From the NCBI RefSeq assembly GCF_009709575.1, contig NZ_WIXO01000001.1, positions 2,606,001 through 2,670,000 of the forward strand: DNA of 64,000 bases, given 5' to 3'. The notes beneath the pieces are model-generated. The model ran no database searches. It saw only the letters and a list, made by a program, of their open reading frames with translations, and had not been told where the DNA came from. The stretch is from Streptomyces taklimakanensis. Lineage in GTDB: Bacteria; Actinomycetota; Actinomycetes; Streptomycetales; Streptomycetaceae. This document shows positions 36,439-45,647 of this stretch, piece after piece (position 1 is the first letter of the stretch; every line of letters begins with the position of its first letter). The translations under genes were made by a program, and so were the position numbers.

Positions 36439-37425
36439 ATGACCACCACCGCGCCCCTCACCGTCTCCGGCGCACGCTCCGACGCACCGCTCCCCGTCCT
36501 CGCCGAAGTCGTCCGCTCCGGCTTCACCGAGGGCCGGCACCGGGGCTCGGTGGTGGTGCTCGACCGTGACGGCGGCGTGGACTGGGCGCTGGGCGAGCCG
36601 GCCGCGCCCGTGTACCCGCGTTCGTCCAACAAGCCGATGCAGGCGGCGGCCGTGCTGCGGGCCGGCGTGGAGCTGTCCGGCGAGCGTCTGGCGCTGGCCG
36701 CCGCCAGCCACTCCGGCGAGGCGTTCCACCAGGAGCTGGTCCGCGCGATGCTCGTCGAGCACAAGCTGACCGAGGACGAACTGGGCTGCCCGCCGGACCT
36801 GCCGCTGGACCGCGAGGAGGCCGACCGGTTCCTGGCCTCGGGCGCGCGCCCCTCCCGCGTCGCCATGAACTGCTCGGGCAAGCACACCGCGATGCTCGCC
36901 GCCTGCCGGGTCAACGCCTGGTCGCGCGCCGACTACCTCGCCCCGGACCACCCCCTCCAGCAACTGGTCCGCGAGTGCGTGGAGTCCGCGACGGGCGAGG
37001 AGGTCGCCCACACCGGCATCGACGGCTGCGGCGCGCCGCTGATGGCCGTCTCCCTCACCGGTCTGGCCCGGGCCTTCCGCTCCTACGTGCTGGCCGAGCC
37101 GGGCACCCCCGAGCGGCGGGTCGCGGACGCCATGCGCGCCCACCCCGAGTACGTCGCCGGCACCCGACGCTCCGACACCCGGCTGATGCGCGCGGTGCCG
37201 GGCGCGCTGGCGAAGATGGGCGCCGAGGCGGTGCAGGCGGTGGCCCTGCCCGACGGTCGGGCGCTGGCGCTGAAGATCGAGGACGGCGGGATGCGGGCGC
37301 TGGCCCCCGTCACCGTCCGCGTCCTGGAGCGGATGGGGCTGGACTCCCCGGCCCTGGCCGAGTCGGCCGCCGCCCCGCTGCTGGGCGGCGGGCGGCCGGT
37401 GGGGGAAATACGCGCGACGTTCTGA
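36439..37425 (+). CDS. Asparaginase (type II-like, PF06089 family)
   Basis: A 328-residue enzyme that hydrolyses L-asparagine to aspartate and ammonia. Diagnostic segments are YPRSSNKPMQAAAVL, NCSGKHTAMLAACR and GIDGCGAPLMAVSL, with the catalytic Ser/Lys/Cys residues of the Rhizobium-type (ReAV-like) family; LKIEDGGMRALAP is near the end. No signal peptide, so it acts inside the cell. AGGGAAGG precedes the ATG. It starts 41 bases after rsiG and may be co-transcribed. Confidence 0.9.
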   Translation: MTTTAPLTVSGARSDAPLPVLAEVVRSGFTEGRHRGSVVVLDRDGGVDWALGEPAAPVYPRSSNKPMQAAAVLRAGVELSGERLALAAASHSGEAFHQELVRAMLVEHKLTEDELGCPPDLPLDREEADRFLASGARPSRVAMNCSGKHTAMLAACRVNAWSRADYLAPDHPLQQLVRECVESATGEEVAHTGIDGCGAPLMAVSLTGLARAFRSYVLAEPGTPERRVADAMRAHPEYVAGTRRSDTRLMRAVPGALAKMGAEAVQAVALPDGRALALKIEDGGMRALAPVTVRVLERMGLDSPALAESAAAPLLGGGRPVGEIRATF

Positions 37426-37449
37426 GCGCGGCGGCCTACCGTGACGGCC

Positions 37450-38712
37450 ATGGTTCCGAGCGCTCCCGACATCCGCACCGTCTCCGAGGAAGAGTTCCCG
37501 CAGTGGTTCCGGGCCCTGCGGGCCGGGTTCCTGCACTCCCGGGAGGTCTCCGAGGAGGAGATCCGCGTCCGGCGCGACGGGGTGATCCCGGAGCGCGTCC
37601 TGGGGGCGTTCGAGCCGGACGGTCGCTGCGCGGCCACCTTCCGCACCCTGCCCCAGCGGCTGACCGTCCCCGGCGGGGCGCGGGTGGCCTCCCTCGCCGT
37701 CACCAACGTGACCGTCCTGCCCACCCACCGCCGCCGCGGGCTGCTGACGCGGATGATGCGGAAGGCGCTGGTCGAGGGGAAGGAGCGGGGGGACGTCTGC
37801 TCCACCCTGGACGCCGCCGAGTACCCGATCTACGGGCGGTACGGCTACGGTCCCGCCACCTGGACGACCGAGTGGGCCGTGGACGCCGCCCACGCCGGCC
37901 TCGACCCACGCCGGTCGCGACCGGACGAGGAGGGCGCCCGGATCGACCTGGTCGACGCGGAGGAGTTCCGCGCCCGGGGCGCCGAGCTGCACGAGCGGGT
38001 GTGCGCCCTGCCCGACCGTCAGGGCATGACCGACCGCACCGAGCGCTGGTGGAAGCTGAGCACCGGTGAGATCGGTTGGCCCGGCAGGGATTCCACCCGT
38101 CCCTTCCGCGCCCTGTACCGGGACGCCGACGGGCGACCGCAGGGGCTGCTGACGTTCACCACGGACGAGAACTGGGAGCACAACGCGCCGCGCGTCAACG
38201 CCCGCGTCCGGGACCTGATCGCGGCGACGTCCGCCGCCGAGCGCGCCCTGTGGCACTTCCTGCTCTCCCTGGACTGGGTCGCCACCGTCCACTCCGGTCC
38301 CCGCGCCCCCGACTCCCTCCTCCCGCTGGTGCTGCCGGACCCGCGCGCCGCGCGGGTCACCACCCACACCGACTTCCTGTGGCTGCGTCCGCTGGACGTG
38401 CCCGCGCTGCTGGCGGCCCGCGCCTACCCGGTCTCCGGCTCCCTGGTGCTGGAGCTGGCGGACCCGATGGGCCTGTCCGGCGGCCGTTTCCTGCTGGAGG
38501 CGTCCCCCGACGGTGCCGACTGCGTCCCCACCACGCGCTCCGCCGACCTGTCGATGGGAGTGGGCGCGTTGGGCTCGCTGTACCTGGGGGACGAGTCGGC
38601 CTCGCGGCTGCGGGAGCTGGGGTCGCTGGTCGAGGAGCGGCCGGGGGCCGCGGCCCTGGCGGACGTGTTGTTGCGCACGGCCCGTCGTCCCTGGGCCCCG
38701 GACGAGTTCTGA
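37450..38712 (+). CDS. Eis-like GNAT acetyltransferase with SCP2-like C-terminus
   Basis: A 420-residue three-part protein. The N-terminal GNAT has the acetyl-CoA loop VTVLPTHRRRGLLTRMM (~79-95) and the catalytic-region Tyr in YPIYGRYGYG. A second, degenerate GNAT and a C-terminal sterol-carrier-like domain (DFLWLRPLDVPALLAARAYP) follow. The chain ends PDEF; in Eis the free C-terminal carboxylate is catalytic. Eis proteins are hexamers that acetylate amines of aminoglycosides, polyamines or histone-like proteins. It starts 24 bases after the asparaginase; ATG 37450 is preferred over GTG 37441. Confidence 0.9.
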   Translation: MVPSAPDIRTVSEEEFPQWFRALRAGFLHSREVSEEEIRVRRDGVIPERVLGAFEPDGRCAATFRTLPQRLTVPGGARVASLAVTNVTVLPTHRRRGLLTRMMRKALVEGKERGDVCSTLDAAEYPIYGRYGYGPATWTTEWAVDAAHAGLDPRRSRPDEEGARIDLVDAEEFRARGAELHERVCALPDRQGMTDRTERWWKLSTGEIGWPGRDSTRPFRALYRDADGRPQGLLTFTTDENWEHNAPRVNARVRDLIAATSAAERALWHFLLSLDWVATVHSGPRAPDSLLPLVLPDPRAARVTTHTDFLWLRPLDVPALLAARAYPVSGSLVLELADPMGLSGGRFLLEASPDGADCVPTTRSADLSMGVGALGSLYLGDESASRLRELGSLVEERPGAAALADVLLRTARRPWAPDEF

Positions 38713-39101
38713 GCCCGCCGGCGGGCTCGGGACACGGGTGGGAGGGGCGGTCCCCGACGCCGGCGGGAGCCTGTGCCTCCCGCGCCTCCCCCACGATGTG
38801 TGGAGACCGTGTGTAGCCGCTCACGGCGTCGGGCAGGTGGACGGTATGTTCACGGAAGCGCCGCCCGGACACGATGGTCGGCGTGTTCGGGGGTGTACCG
38901 GGGGCGCGTCGGTCACCCGAGCCGCCCCCGGCGCATTGAAACGGGACATGTCACATCTTCCCCTCCCCCATACTCCTGGAGGCGCACGGAGGGCCCGCCC
39001 CCCGGCCGGGCCACGGGGTAATGTTCAAGGTTGACGGTGGGCACATGCCACCATGCCGAGGTCCCGTTCTTCGGCCGACACCGCACAGGAGGGGAGGGGC
39101 C
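38713..39101 (+). other. 389-base intergenic region
   Basis: No gene is recognised. Short frames here lack start signals. The right end holds the strong ribosome site (AGGAGGGGAGGGG) of the phosphatase gene and, around 39019-39050, an AT-richer segment that may be its promoter. Confidence 0.5.
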
Positions 39102-40367
39102 ATGATCGAGGCGAGTCGCCACATCGACTACGCGGCCCTTTTCGACGCCGTCCCCACCCCGCTGGCCGTGTTGAACCCCGCCCTGGTCTTCGTGGAGGCC
39201 AACCAGGCGTACCTGAACGTGACCGGCCGCACCCGCGACGAGGTGGTCGGCCGCCCCCTGTTCGAGGTCTTCCCCCCGAACCCGGACGATCCGCGGAACG
39301 ACGGGGCGAAGAACCTGCGCGCCTCGTTCCGGCGCGTCCTGGAGACGGGCAAGCCGGACACCATGGTGCTCCAGCGGTACGACCTCCCCGTGCCGGGTGG
39401 TGAGGGCGAGTACGAGGAGCGGTACTGGAGCCCGGTCAACACCCCCGTGCTCGGCGAGGACGGTTCGGTCGCCCTGATCATCAACCGTGTCGAGGACGCC
39501 ACGGTCTACGTGCGCGACAACCTCGGCGGCCCCTCCGGCCCGGCCGGCGAGGGCGAGGACCTGTGGACGAACAGCGGGAGGATCGCCGAGGCCGAGCTCT
39601 ACGCCCGCGCGCTCGAACTGTACGAACACAACGAGATGCTGCGGCAGGCCCACGCCCGCGAACACGAGGTGGCCCTCACCCTCCAGAAGGCCATGCTGCC
39701 CATCCACATGCCGCTGGAGCGGCGCAACGCGGCCGTGCGCTACCGGCCCGCGCAGGGCTCGCTCAACGTGTGCGGCGACTGGTACGACATGATCAACCTC
39801 AGCGACGACCGCTTCGCCGTCGCCGTGGGCGACGTCGTCGGCCGGGGGCTGGAAGCGGCCAGCGTGATGGGGCAGTTGCGCAGTGCGCTCAGCGCGGCCA
39901 TGCGGGTCGCCGACGGCCCCGCGCAGGCACTGTACGGACTCGACCTGTACGCCCGCTCGTTGGACGGTGCCCTGGCCACCACCACCGTCAAGATCGACAT
40001 CGACACCCACACGCACACCCTCACCTACAGCAGCGCCGGTCACCTGCCGCCGATGCTGTGCCACCCCGACCGGCACGTGGAGTACCTGGACCAGGCCACC
40101 GACGTGCCCCTGGCCGCCCGGAGCAGGCCCTCGCACCGGCCGCAGGCGATCACCACCTACGTGCCCGGCTCGGTCCTCGTCCTCTACACCGATGGGCTCG
40201 TCGAACGCCGCGACGAGCCCATCGACGTGGGGCTGAAGCGGCTGGCGGAGGCCCTGGCCCGGTACCGGGACCAGCACCAGGAGGAGATCGCCGACAGCCT
40301 CCTGGAGGACCTCGGCATGAACAGCGGCACCGCCGACGACGCCGCCCTGGTCGTCATCCGGCTCTGA
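39102..40367 (+). CDS. PAS-PP2C (SpoIIE-type) protein phosphatase
   Basis: A 421-residue cytoplasmic Ser/Thr phosphatase. The N-terminal PAS domain is at ~8-135 (FDAVPTPLAVLNPALVFVEA, TGRTRDEVVGRPLFEVF), with a coiled linker ~150-185. The SpoIIE-type PP2C domain has metal ligands in GDWYDMI, VGDVVGRGLEAAS, YTDGLVERRD and DDAALVV. Such enzymes dephosphorylate anti-sigma antagonists and thereby switch on stress or development sigma factors; the PAS part would bind a small signal. No anti-sigma partner is adjacent. An extended AGGAGGGGAGGGG precedes ATG 39102. Confidence 0.92.
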   Translation: MIEASRHIDYAALFDAVPTPLAVLNPALVFVEANQAYLNVTGRTRDEVVGRPLFEVFPPNPDDPRNDGAKNLRASFRRVLETGKPDTMVLQRYDLPVPGGEGEYEERYWSPVNTPVLGEDGSVALIINRVEDATVYVRDNLGGPSGPAGEGEDLWTNSGRIAEAELYARALELYEHNEMLRQAHAREHEVALTLQKAMLPIHMPLERRNAAVRYRPAQGSLNVCGDWYDMINLSDDRFAVAVGDVVGRGLEAASVMGQLRSALSAAMRVADGPAQALYGLDLYARSLDGALATTTVKIDIDTHTHTLTYSSAGHLPPMLCHPDRHVEYLDQATDVPLAARSRPSHRPQAITTYVPGSVLVLYTDGLVERRDEPIDVGLKRLAEALARYRDQHQEEIADSLLEDLGMNSGTADDAALVVIRL

Positions 40368-40465
40368 CGGGACGGTGGGTCGAGGCGCGGCGGCGCCGGC
40401 CGGGAAACGGGCATACGTAGGCTGAGGCCGATCAGCCCGAGACAGGTACGACGAGGAGGCATCCG

Positions 40466-40885
40466 ATGTCCGACGCCCCCACCCCCGAAAGCGACGAGCC
40501 CGCCCACGATCCGGAGGTGCTCCAACTCGCGGCCAAGGTCTTCGACCTCGCCCGGGAGGGTGACACGGACACCCTCGCGGCCTACGTCGACGCGGGTGTC
40601 CCGGCCAACCTGACCAACGACAAGGGCGACTCGCTGCTGATGCTCGCCGCCTACTACGGCCGCACCCCCACCGTGCGGGCCCTGGTCGAGCGTGGCGCCG
40701 ATCCCAACCGGATCAACGACCGGGGCCAGACCCCGCTGGGGGGCGCCGTCTTCAAGGACCAGGAGGAAATGGTCCGGCTGCTGCTGGACGCCGGGGCCGA
40801 CCCGGCCGCCGGTAACCCGTCGGCCATCGACACGGCCCGGATGTTCGGACGGCACGAGCTGCTGAAGCTGCTCGGCGCCGAGTGA
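40466..40885 (+). CDS. Ankyrin-repeat protein
   Basis: A 139-residue protein with about three ankyrin repeats: DTLAAYVDAGVPANLTNDKG, DSLLMLAAYYGRTPTVRALV and DRGQTPLGGAVFKDQEEMVR, followed by a partial fourth (PSAIDTARMFGRHELLKLLG). It probably serves as a protein-binding adaptor in the cytoplasm. A GAGGAGG ribosome site sits just before ATG 40466. It ends 36 bases before a strong bidirectional hairpin. Confidence 0.9.
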   Translation: MSDAPTPESDEPAHDPEVLQLAAKVFDLAREGDTDTLAAYVDAGVPANLTNDKGDSLLMLAAYYGRTPTVRALVERGADPNRINDRGQTPLGGAVFKDQEEMVRLLLDAGADPAAGNPSAIDTARMFGRHELLKLLGAE

Positions 40886-40920
40886 AGCCGGGCGAACCGG
40901 CGCCGCGCCGGACGGCGACG

Positions 40921-40957
40921 GGGCGGCGGAGGGACACGGTCGTGTCCTCCGCCGCCC
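40921..40957. terminator. Bidirectional terminator
   Basis: GGGCGGCGGAGGGACACG (40921-40938) pairs with 40941-40957, leaving one bulged base and a two-base gap at the top; the top pairs would open to make a loop. It lies between convergent ankyrin and membrane-protein genes. Confidence 0.75.
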
Positions 40958-40976
40958 GCGCCCCCGGCTTCCGTCG

Positions 40977-41462
40977 TCAGCCTCCGCCGTCCAGGCACTC
41001 GCGGCTGTCACCGCCGCTGAGACACGGGCGACCGCCCGGGTCGTCCCGGTACGGGGACGCCGGAGGAGGATCGGGGTGGGCGCGCTCGTGCTCTCCGTGC
41101 CAGGTGAGGACGGTGGCGGTCAGCGCGGCCGCGAACACCAGCAGTTGAACGGCCCCCACCCCCGGGCGTCCCGCGCGCAGGAACACCACCGCGAGCGCGA
41201 GGACGGCCAGCGCGAACCCGCCGCACCACAGGACCGGTACCCAGTCCATCGGCGGCGGCTCCCCGGGCCCCCCGCCCTCCCGATGCCCGCCCGCGTCGGT
41301 CCAGTTCCGCAGCCCCAGCCCCACCATGACCACGAGGGCCCCCGCCACTTCGGCGAGCAGCAGGACGAAGCCGACGAGCACGCCGGAGACCGCGTCGCCA
41401 CGGGCACCGCCGGACGTTCCGGACGCGCCGGACGTCCCGGACGTCGAAAGAACCGGTGACAT
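40977..41462 (-). CDS. Small membrane protein, probably DUF6234 type
   Basis: A 161-residue protein with three or four TMs (GVLVGFVLLLAEVAGALVVM, VLWCGGFALAVLALAVVFL, VGAVQLLVFAAALTATVL). The hydrophilic C-terminus carries two cysteines in a CLSGGDSRECLDGGG pattern that I associate with the Streptomyces DUF6234 family. It begins with a Ser/Gly/Thr tail (STSGTSGASGTSGG). Function unknown. ATG 41462 was chosen because it places the tail directly before TM1. Confidence 0.75.
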   Translation of the reverse strand: MSPVLSTSGTSGASGTSGGARGDAVSGVLVGFVLLLAEVAGALVVMVGLGLRNWTDAGGHREGGGPGEPPPMDWVPVLWCGGFALAVLALAVVFLRAGRPGVGAVQLLVFAAALTATVLTWHGEHERAHPDPPPASPYRDDPGGRPCLSGGDSRECLDGGG

Positions 41463-41611
41463 GCCCCCACCGTCGTACGGAATCCCGCGCTCCGTGGCAT
41501 CGCCCAGCGAACCGACACCGACTCGTTGCACCCGGCGGCACCCCCGACCGCTCGTCGGAGGACCTACACGCTCCCGATGGTGAAACGCCCGACCTCCCGA
41601 CATCGTGTGGC

Positions 41612-41656
41612 ATGTTCGGCCAAACATCCTCCGTGGGAGGGCCCGTCGCCCTAGAG
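41612..41656 (+). promoter_or_regulatory. Candidate promoter with inverted repeat, rightward
   Basis: ATGTT-CGGCCA-AACAT (41612-41627) is a perfect 5-bp dyad. TAGAGT (41652-41657), a good Streptomyces -10, lies 25 bases further on. It reads toward a 65-codon frame (GTG 41705) and the vWA gene. The rest of 41463-42032 shows no recognised gene. Confidence 0.45.
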
Positions 41657-41704
41657 TGGGCTCGTTTCCGGCTGGGGGGCCGGACCCGAGCCGGGTGAGG
41701 CGAA

Positions 41705-41902
41705 GTGAGCGCTGGAAAGCGGGGGACGGCAGCACGGGCGGGGACGGCGGCAGCGCCGACCCGGTCCGCGGAGACGTCACGGCCACCGCGGTACCGGACG
41801 ACGCCGGCGCACCGGCGCATCACCCGACTGAACACGATGCCCCCGTCGCTGTCGCGACTTCATCGCCCCTGGGGCGAACCACATCGGCGACTCCCCCGAT
41901 GA
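41705..41902 (+). CDS. Possible small basic ORF, unassigned
   Basis: A 65-residue frame beginning at GTG with GAGG a few bases before, just downstream of a plausible promoter. The product is very Arg/Ala/Thr-rich (SAGKRGTAARAGTAAAPTRS) and resembles the disordered N-terminus of a larger protein rather than a complete one. It could be a real short leader ORF, the leftover 5' end of a lost gene, or noise. Confidence 0.3.
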   Translation: MSAGKRGTAARAGTAAAPTRSAETSRPPRYRTTPAHRRITRLNTMPPSLSRLHRPWGEPHRRLPR

Positions 41903-42032
41903 GCCCGCCGTGGACCGTCGAGCGGTCCACGGACCGACGTTCCGGCGACCTCGCCGGCGTCACCCGGCGCGCCGTCCGTTCCGCGCCGCCGAATCCGCTG
42001 CGGTGAACGATTCACGCGAGAGGGATCCGTCT

Positions 42033-43883
42033 GTGACATCAACCCGGAACAGGTCGTCGATGGCCGGCATCACAGCCGGCCTCGTCATCCTGGCGAGTGC
42101 GCTCCTGTTGTGGTCGGGAGATGACGAAGGAGAGAAGAAGAAACCGGAAGGGCCTGTGAACGAGACGGTATCCGTTCCGTGCGGAACGGGCATCACCCTG
42201 GCCTCCTCACCCGAGAAATTCGAACTTCTGGAAAAACTGGCCGACGACTACAACAAGAAGAGCAAGTGCTCCGAGGGCAGGGTCACCGTCGTCTCCAGCG
42301 CATCGGGTGATGTCTTCGAGGGCCTCACCAAGGGATGGCGGGCCGAGGAACAGTCGAATCCCACCATCCCCCATGTCTGGAGTCCCGCATCCAGTTCGTG
42401 GGTGACGATGTTGCCCGACAAGAAGCACATGCCCGACGGTGTTCACGTCGTCAACGACACGGAAGAGCTTCCCTCGATCGCCAGGACCCCGGTGGTGCTG
42501 GCGATGCCGGCGACCGTCGCCGAGAAACTGGGAGGGCCGGAGGGGATCAGGTGGTCCACCCTGGAGAAGATGGCCGGCGACCCGGACGCCTGGCAGGAGG
42601 CCACCGACGGGGAGGCGGGAACCTTCAAGCTGGGAAAGACCAACCCCAACTACTCCACCACGGGCCTGGCCACCCTGCTCCACTCCTACGCGGCGGCCGC
42701 CGGAACGTCCCTCGATGAACTCACCGTGCGGCACATCCAGGATGCCTCGGTACGCCGCCGGGTGGCGGAGGTCGAGAAGGCCACGCTCCACTACGGCGAG
42801 ACCACCCTGGTCTACCTGTGCAACCTGGCCCGAGCCGACGACAAGGACAAGGCCCTCGACTACGTCAGCGTGGTCCCGCTGGAGGAGAAGACCGTCTACG
42901 ACTACAACCGGGGGGCCGCCACCACCGGCTGCCCGAGCGACAAAGACGACAGACTGGAGAACTTCAAGCCGAAGGAACCACTGGTGGCCGTCCACCCGGC
43001 CGACGGGACGATGGTGTCGGACGCGCCGTACGCCATCCTCTCCACCGCCGACGAGGACCAACGGAAAGTCGCCGAGAACTTCTTGAAATTCATCCAGAGC
43101 GATGATCGGCAGAAGACCGTCAAGGAGCACGGGTTCCGCGACAAGGACGGCCTCCTCGCCCCCGACGTCGCGGAGCGTATCGGCGTCGCCGAGAGTTCCA
43201 AACTCAAGGAGTGGGCACCACCCAAGACGGAAGTGATCGCGGAGGCACGCAAGTCCTGGGACGCCATCCGCAAACCGGCCAGAATCCTGCTGGTCGTCGA
43301 CGTTTCCGACTCGATGAACGACTACCCTCATTCCCAAAAGGATGCTAAGGACGAGAAACACTCACGCCTGGGGCACGTCAAGAGAGCCCTCACGGAGGCA
43401 CTCGACGAGTTCAACGCCTGGGACGAAGTCGGCCTGTGGGAGTTCTCGGGGGACATCCACAGCGACGAGTCGCCGTACCAGGAACTCGTCAGGCCGAGGC
43501 CGGTGCGCAAGAACAAGGATGCCCTGGCGGACGCGATCGATGAACTGAAAGCGAAAAGTGCCACCGCCCTGTACGTCACCATTCGCGACGCCCACCGGGA
43601 ACTCTCCAGGTCGTCGTCCACCGACCGGATCACCGCCATCGTCGTCCTCAGCGACGGCAAGGAAGATTACAAGAACAACTACGGCATCGACAGGTTGATG
43701 AAGGACATCAGCGCGGAGGGGAAGGAGAACCCGGTCCGGGTCTTCACCATCGCCTACAGCTACGAAGCTCCCTTGGAAACACTCTCGAAAATGGCCAAGG
43801 CGAGCGGAGGGCACAGCTACGACTCCAAGAGCAACCCGGAGAACATCAGCACCGTGCTGCGCGAGGTCGTCGGCAACTTCTGA
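42033..43883 (+). CDS. Solute-binding domain fused to a von Willebrand A domain
   Basis: A 616-residue membrane-anchored protein. A TM or signal is at ~10-30 (MAGITAGLVILASALLLWSG). A ~400-residue ABC-type solute-binding domain follows (IPHVWSPASSSWVTMLPDKK, PVVLAMPATVAEKLGGPEG). The C-terminal vWA domain has an intact MIDAS: DVSDSM, a Thr in SATALYVTI and VLSDGKED. GTG 42033 is preferred because GAGAGGGA lies eight bases upstream; GTG 42003 lacks a ribosome site. Such fusions may couple ligand capture to metal-dependent adhesion. Codon choice is visibly less GC-rich (many AAG/GAA) than in the neighbours. Confidence 0.88.
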   Translation: MTSTRNRSSMAGITAGLVILASALLLWSGDDEGEKKKPEGPVNETVSVPCGTGITLASSPEKFELLEKLADDYNKKSKCSEGRVTVVSSASGDVFEGLTKGWRAEEQSNPTIPHVWSPASSSWVTMLPDKKHMPDGVHVVNDTEELPSIARTPVVLAMPATVAEKLGGPEGIRWSTLEKMAGDPDAWQEATDGEAGTFKLGKTNPNYSTTGLATLLHSYAAAAGTSLDELTVRHIQDASVRRRVAEVEKATLHYGETTLVYLCNLARADDKDKALDYVSVVPLEEKTVYDYNRGAATTGCPSDKDDRLENFKPKEPLVAVHPADGTMVSDAPYAILSTADEDQRKVAENFLKFIQSDDRQKTVKEHGFRDKDGLLAPDVAERIGVAESSKLKEWAPPKTEVIAEARKSWDAIRKPARILLVVDVSDSMNDYPHSQKDAKDEKHSRLGHVKRALTEALDEFNAWDEVGLWEFSGDIHSDESPYQELVRPRPVRKNKDALADAIDELKAKSATALYVTIRDAHRELSRSSSTDRITAIVVLSDGKEDYKNNYGIDRLMKDISAEGKENPVRVFTIAYSYEAPLETLSKMAKASGGHSYDSKSNPENISTVLREVVGNF

Positions 43884-44023
43884 CCGGCGCGGGTACTGGG
43901 CCGCCGGCGCCGCCGGCCCCACATGGCCGGTGGCGCCTCCGGCCCGGCGGACGATAACAGGATCACCACGAATTCCGGCTCGCCCCTCTTCTCCCACCGG
44001 GAGTTGGTGGTTGGATCATCCGC

Positions 44024-44671
44024 ATGGTCGTCATCTCCGCGGAATCAGAGTCCGTCTTCGCCTCCTTATGGGCAGCCGCCGCGGTCTTCGCCACGCTCGG
44101 AGTCGGCATCGGCGCGATGTGGGCAACCCTCAGGGCGAGCAACCCCAAGCGGCGGATCACCTACTGGATGGGGGACACCCCGCTCCTGCAGAGCCACCAC
44201 CGGTTGGAGGGGGGCCTCCAGGTCAGTCGGAACGGCAGGACGCTCGCCGATCCCCGCCTGGTGCGGATCCGGATGACGAACACCAGTCGGCGGGACGTCC
44301 CCAGCTCCGCCTTCGACCAGTCGAAGCCGATCAGGATCGGTGTCGGCCGTCCCATCCTCGAATCCCTCGGCACCGAGTCGGAGCCCGCGGACGCGGCCCC
44401 GCCCCAGGAGTCCGTGGTCGGCACCGAACTGCACATCGGCCCGGGGCGCATCGGCCGGAACCAGTCCGTCACCTATCTGGTCCTCATCGACGGCGAGCCC
44501 ACGTACTCCTGTCACCACTCGCTGATCGACGTCACGGTCGAGGAGACGGGCAGCCCCCTGGAGAGGGGGTCCGACCGGTCGCTACAGGTGCTGCACACCG
44601 GCATCTCCATGGCGGGCACGGTGGCCGTGGGGCTGGCGGCCTGGTGGTTGTACAACAGCCTGGCCTCCTGA
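44024..44671 (+). CDS. Two-TM membrane protein with a TTA codon
   Basis: A 215-residue protein with a TM near each end (SLWAAAAVFATLGVGIGAMW, and GISMAGTVAVGLAAWWLY) and a ~150-residue beta-rich soluble part (RITYWMGDTPLLQSHHRLEG, RLVRIRMTNTSRRDVPSSAF). Not recognised. Leu15 is encoded by TTA (44066-44068), the only in-frame TTA I noticed in the window. In Streptomyces it requires the bldA tRNA and so ties expression to development. The ribosome site is weak. It follows the vWA fusion by 140 bases and may act with it. Confidence 0.8.
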   Translation: MVVISAESESVFASLWAAAAVFATLGVGIGAMWATLRASNPKRRITYWMGDTPLLQSHHRLEGGLQVSRNGRTLADPRLVRIRMTNTSRRDVPSSAFDQSKPIRIGVGRPILESLGTESEPADAAPPQESVVGTELHIGPGRIGRNQSVTYLVLIDGEPTYSCHHSLIDVTVEETGSPLERGSDRSLQVLHTGISMAGTVAVGLAAWWLYNSLAS

Positions 44672-44687
44672 GGCGGGGCGTCCCGCC
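44672..44687 (+). terminator. Short hairpin after the TTA gene
   Basis: GGCGGG (44672-44677) pairs with CCCGCC (44682-44687) around a four-base loop, directly after the stop codon and before the convergent hemC end. Modest strength. Confidence 0.5.
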
Positions 44688-44711
44688 GCCCCTTCCGGTG
44701 CGGAGCGCCCC

Positions 44712-45647
44712 TCAGTGCGCGATGCCGTCGATCAGGTCGCGCGCGCCCTGGCGGAGCAGGGCGACGGCGACGGACGTGCCCAGGGTGGCCGGATCGAGGC
44801 GGCCGGCCCACTCGTGCGCGTTGAGCACCGTCTTGCCGTCGGGTGTGAACACACAGGCGCGCAGGGAGAGTTCTCCGTTCCGCTCCGTCCTGGCGTATCC
44901 GGCGATCGGGCTGTTGCAGTGTCCCTGGAGGACGTGGAGCAGCATCCGCTCGGCGGTGGCCTCGCGGTGGGTGGCCGGATCGCCCAGCTCGCCGACCGCC
45001 TCGATCAGCCCGGTGTCGTCCTCCCGGCACTGGAGGACGAGGATGCCGGCGCCGATCGGCGGCATCATCACCTCGGTCGGCAGGATCTCGCTGATCACGT
45101 CCGTACGGCCGATCCGCTCCAGGCCGGAGACCGCCAGCAGCAGGGCGTCCGCCTCCCCCGCCGCCATCTTCTCCATGCGTCGGTTGGCGTTCCCCCGGAA
45201 CGGCACGCACTCCAGATGCGGATGGGAGCCCGCGAGCTGTGCGACGCGCCGCACGGAGGAGGTGCCGATCCGGGTGCCCGGCGGCAGCTCGTCCAGGGTC
45301 AGCCCGCCGGGGTGGATCAGGGCGTCGCGGACGTCGTCCCGCTTGAGGAAGGCCGCGAACGCCGTGCCCGCCGGGAGCGGCCGGTCGGCCGGGATGTCCT
45401 TGAGGCAGTGCACCGCCAGGTCCGCCTCGCCGGCCAGCAGCGCGGCGTCCACCTCCTTGGTGAACGCTCCCTTCCCCTCCACCTGTGACAGATCGCCCAG
45501 CCACTTGTCGCCGGTGGTCTTCACCGGGACGACCTCGGTGCGGATGTGCGGGTGGAGCGCGGCCAGCCCGGCGCGGACGCGTTCCACCTGCGCCAGTGCC
45601 ATGGGGGAGTCGCGGGAGACGATGCGGATCAGCTCAGGGGCGGACAT
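44712..45647 (-). CDS. hemC: Hydroxymethylbilane synthase
   Basis: A 311-residue enzyme that polymerises four porphobilinogens to hydroxymethylbilane in tetrapyrrole synthesis. Motifs: [38 protein letters not shown], the catalytic Asp in AVHCLKDIP (usually HSLKD), and the cofactor Cys in [13 protein letters not shown] (usually GGCQVPI). These changes mark a divergent branch, and no other heme genes are adjacent. Streptomyces carry their main hem genes elsewhere, so this may be a second copy. ATG 45647 was chosen; GTG 45656 is an in-frame alternative. Confidence 0.9.
   Translation of the reverse strand: MSAPELIRIVSRDSPMALAQVERVRAGLAALHPHIRTEVVPVKTTGDKWLGDLSQVEGKGAFTKEVDAALLAGEADLAVHCLKDIPADRPLPAGTAFAAFLKRDDVRDALIHPGGLTLDELPPGTRIGTSSVRRVAQLAGSHPHLECVPFRGNANRRMEKMAAGEADALLLAVSGLERIGRTDVISEILPTEVMMPPIGAGILVLQCREDDTGLIEAVGELGDPATHREATAERMLLHVLQGHCNSPIAGYARTERNGELSLRACVFTPDGKTVLNAHEWAGRLDPATLGTSVAVALLRQGARDLIDGIAH

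Noticed and set aside
37083..37805. 240-codon minus frame opposite the asparaginase and Eis-like gene
   Set aside because: Spans two well-supported sense genes, lacks a ribosome site and has a Ser/Arg/Thr shadow composition.
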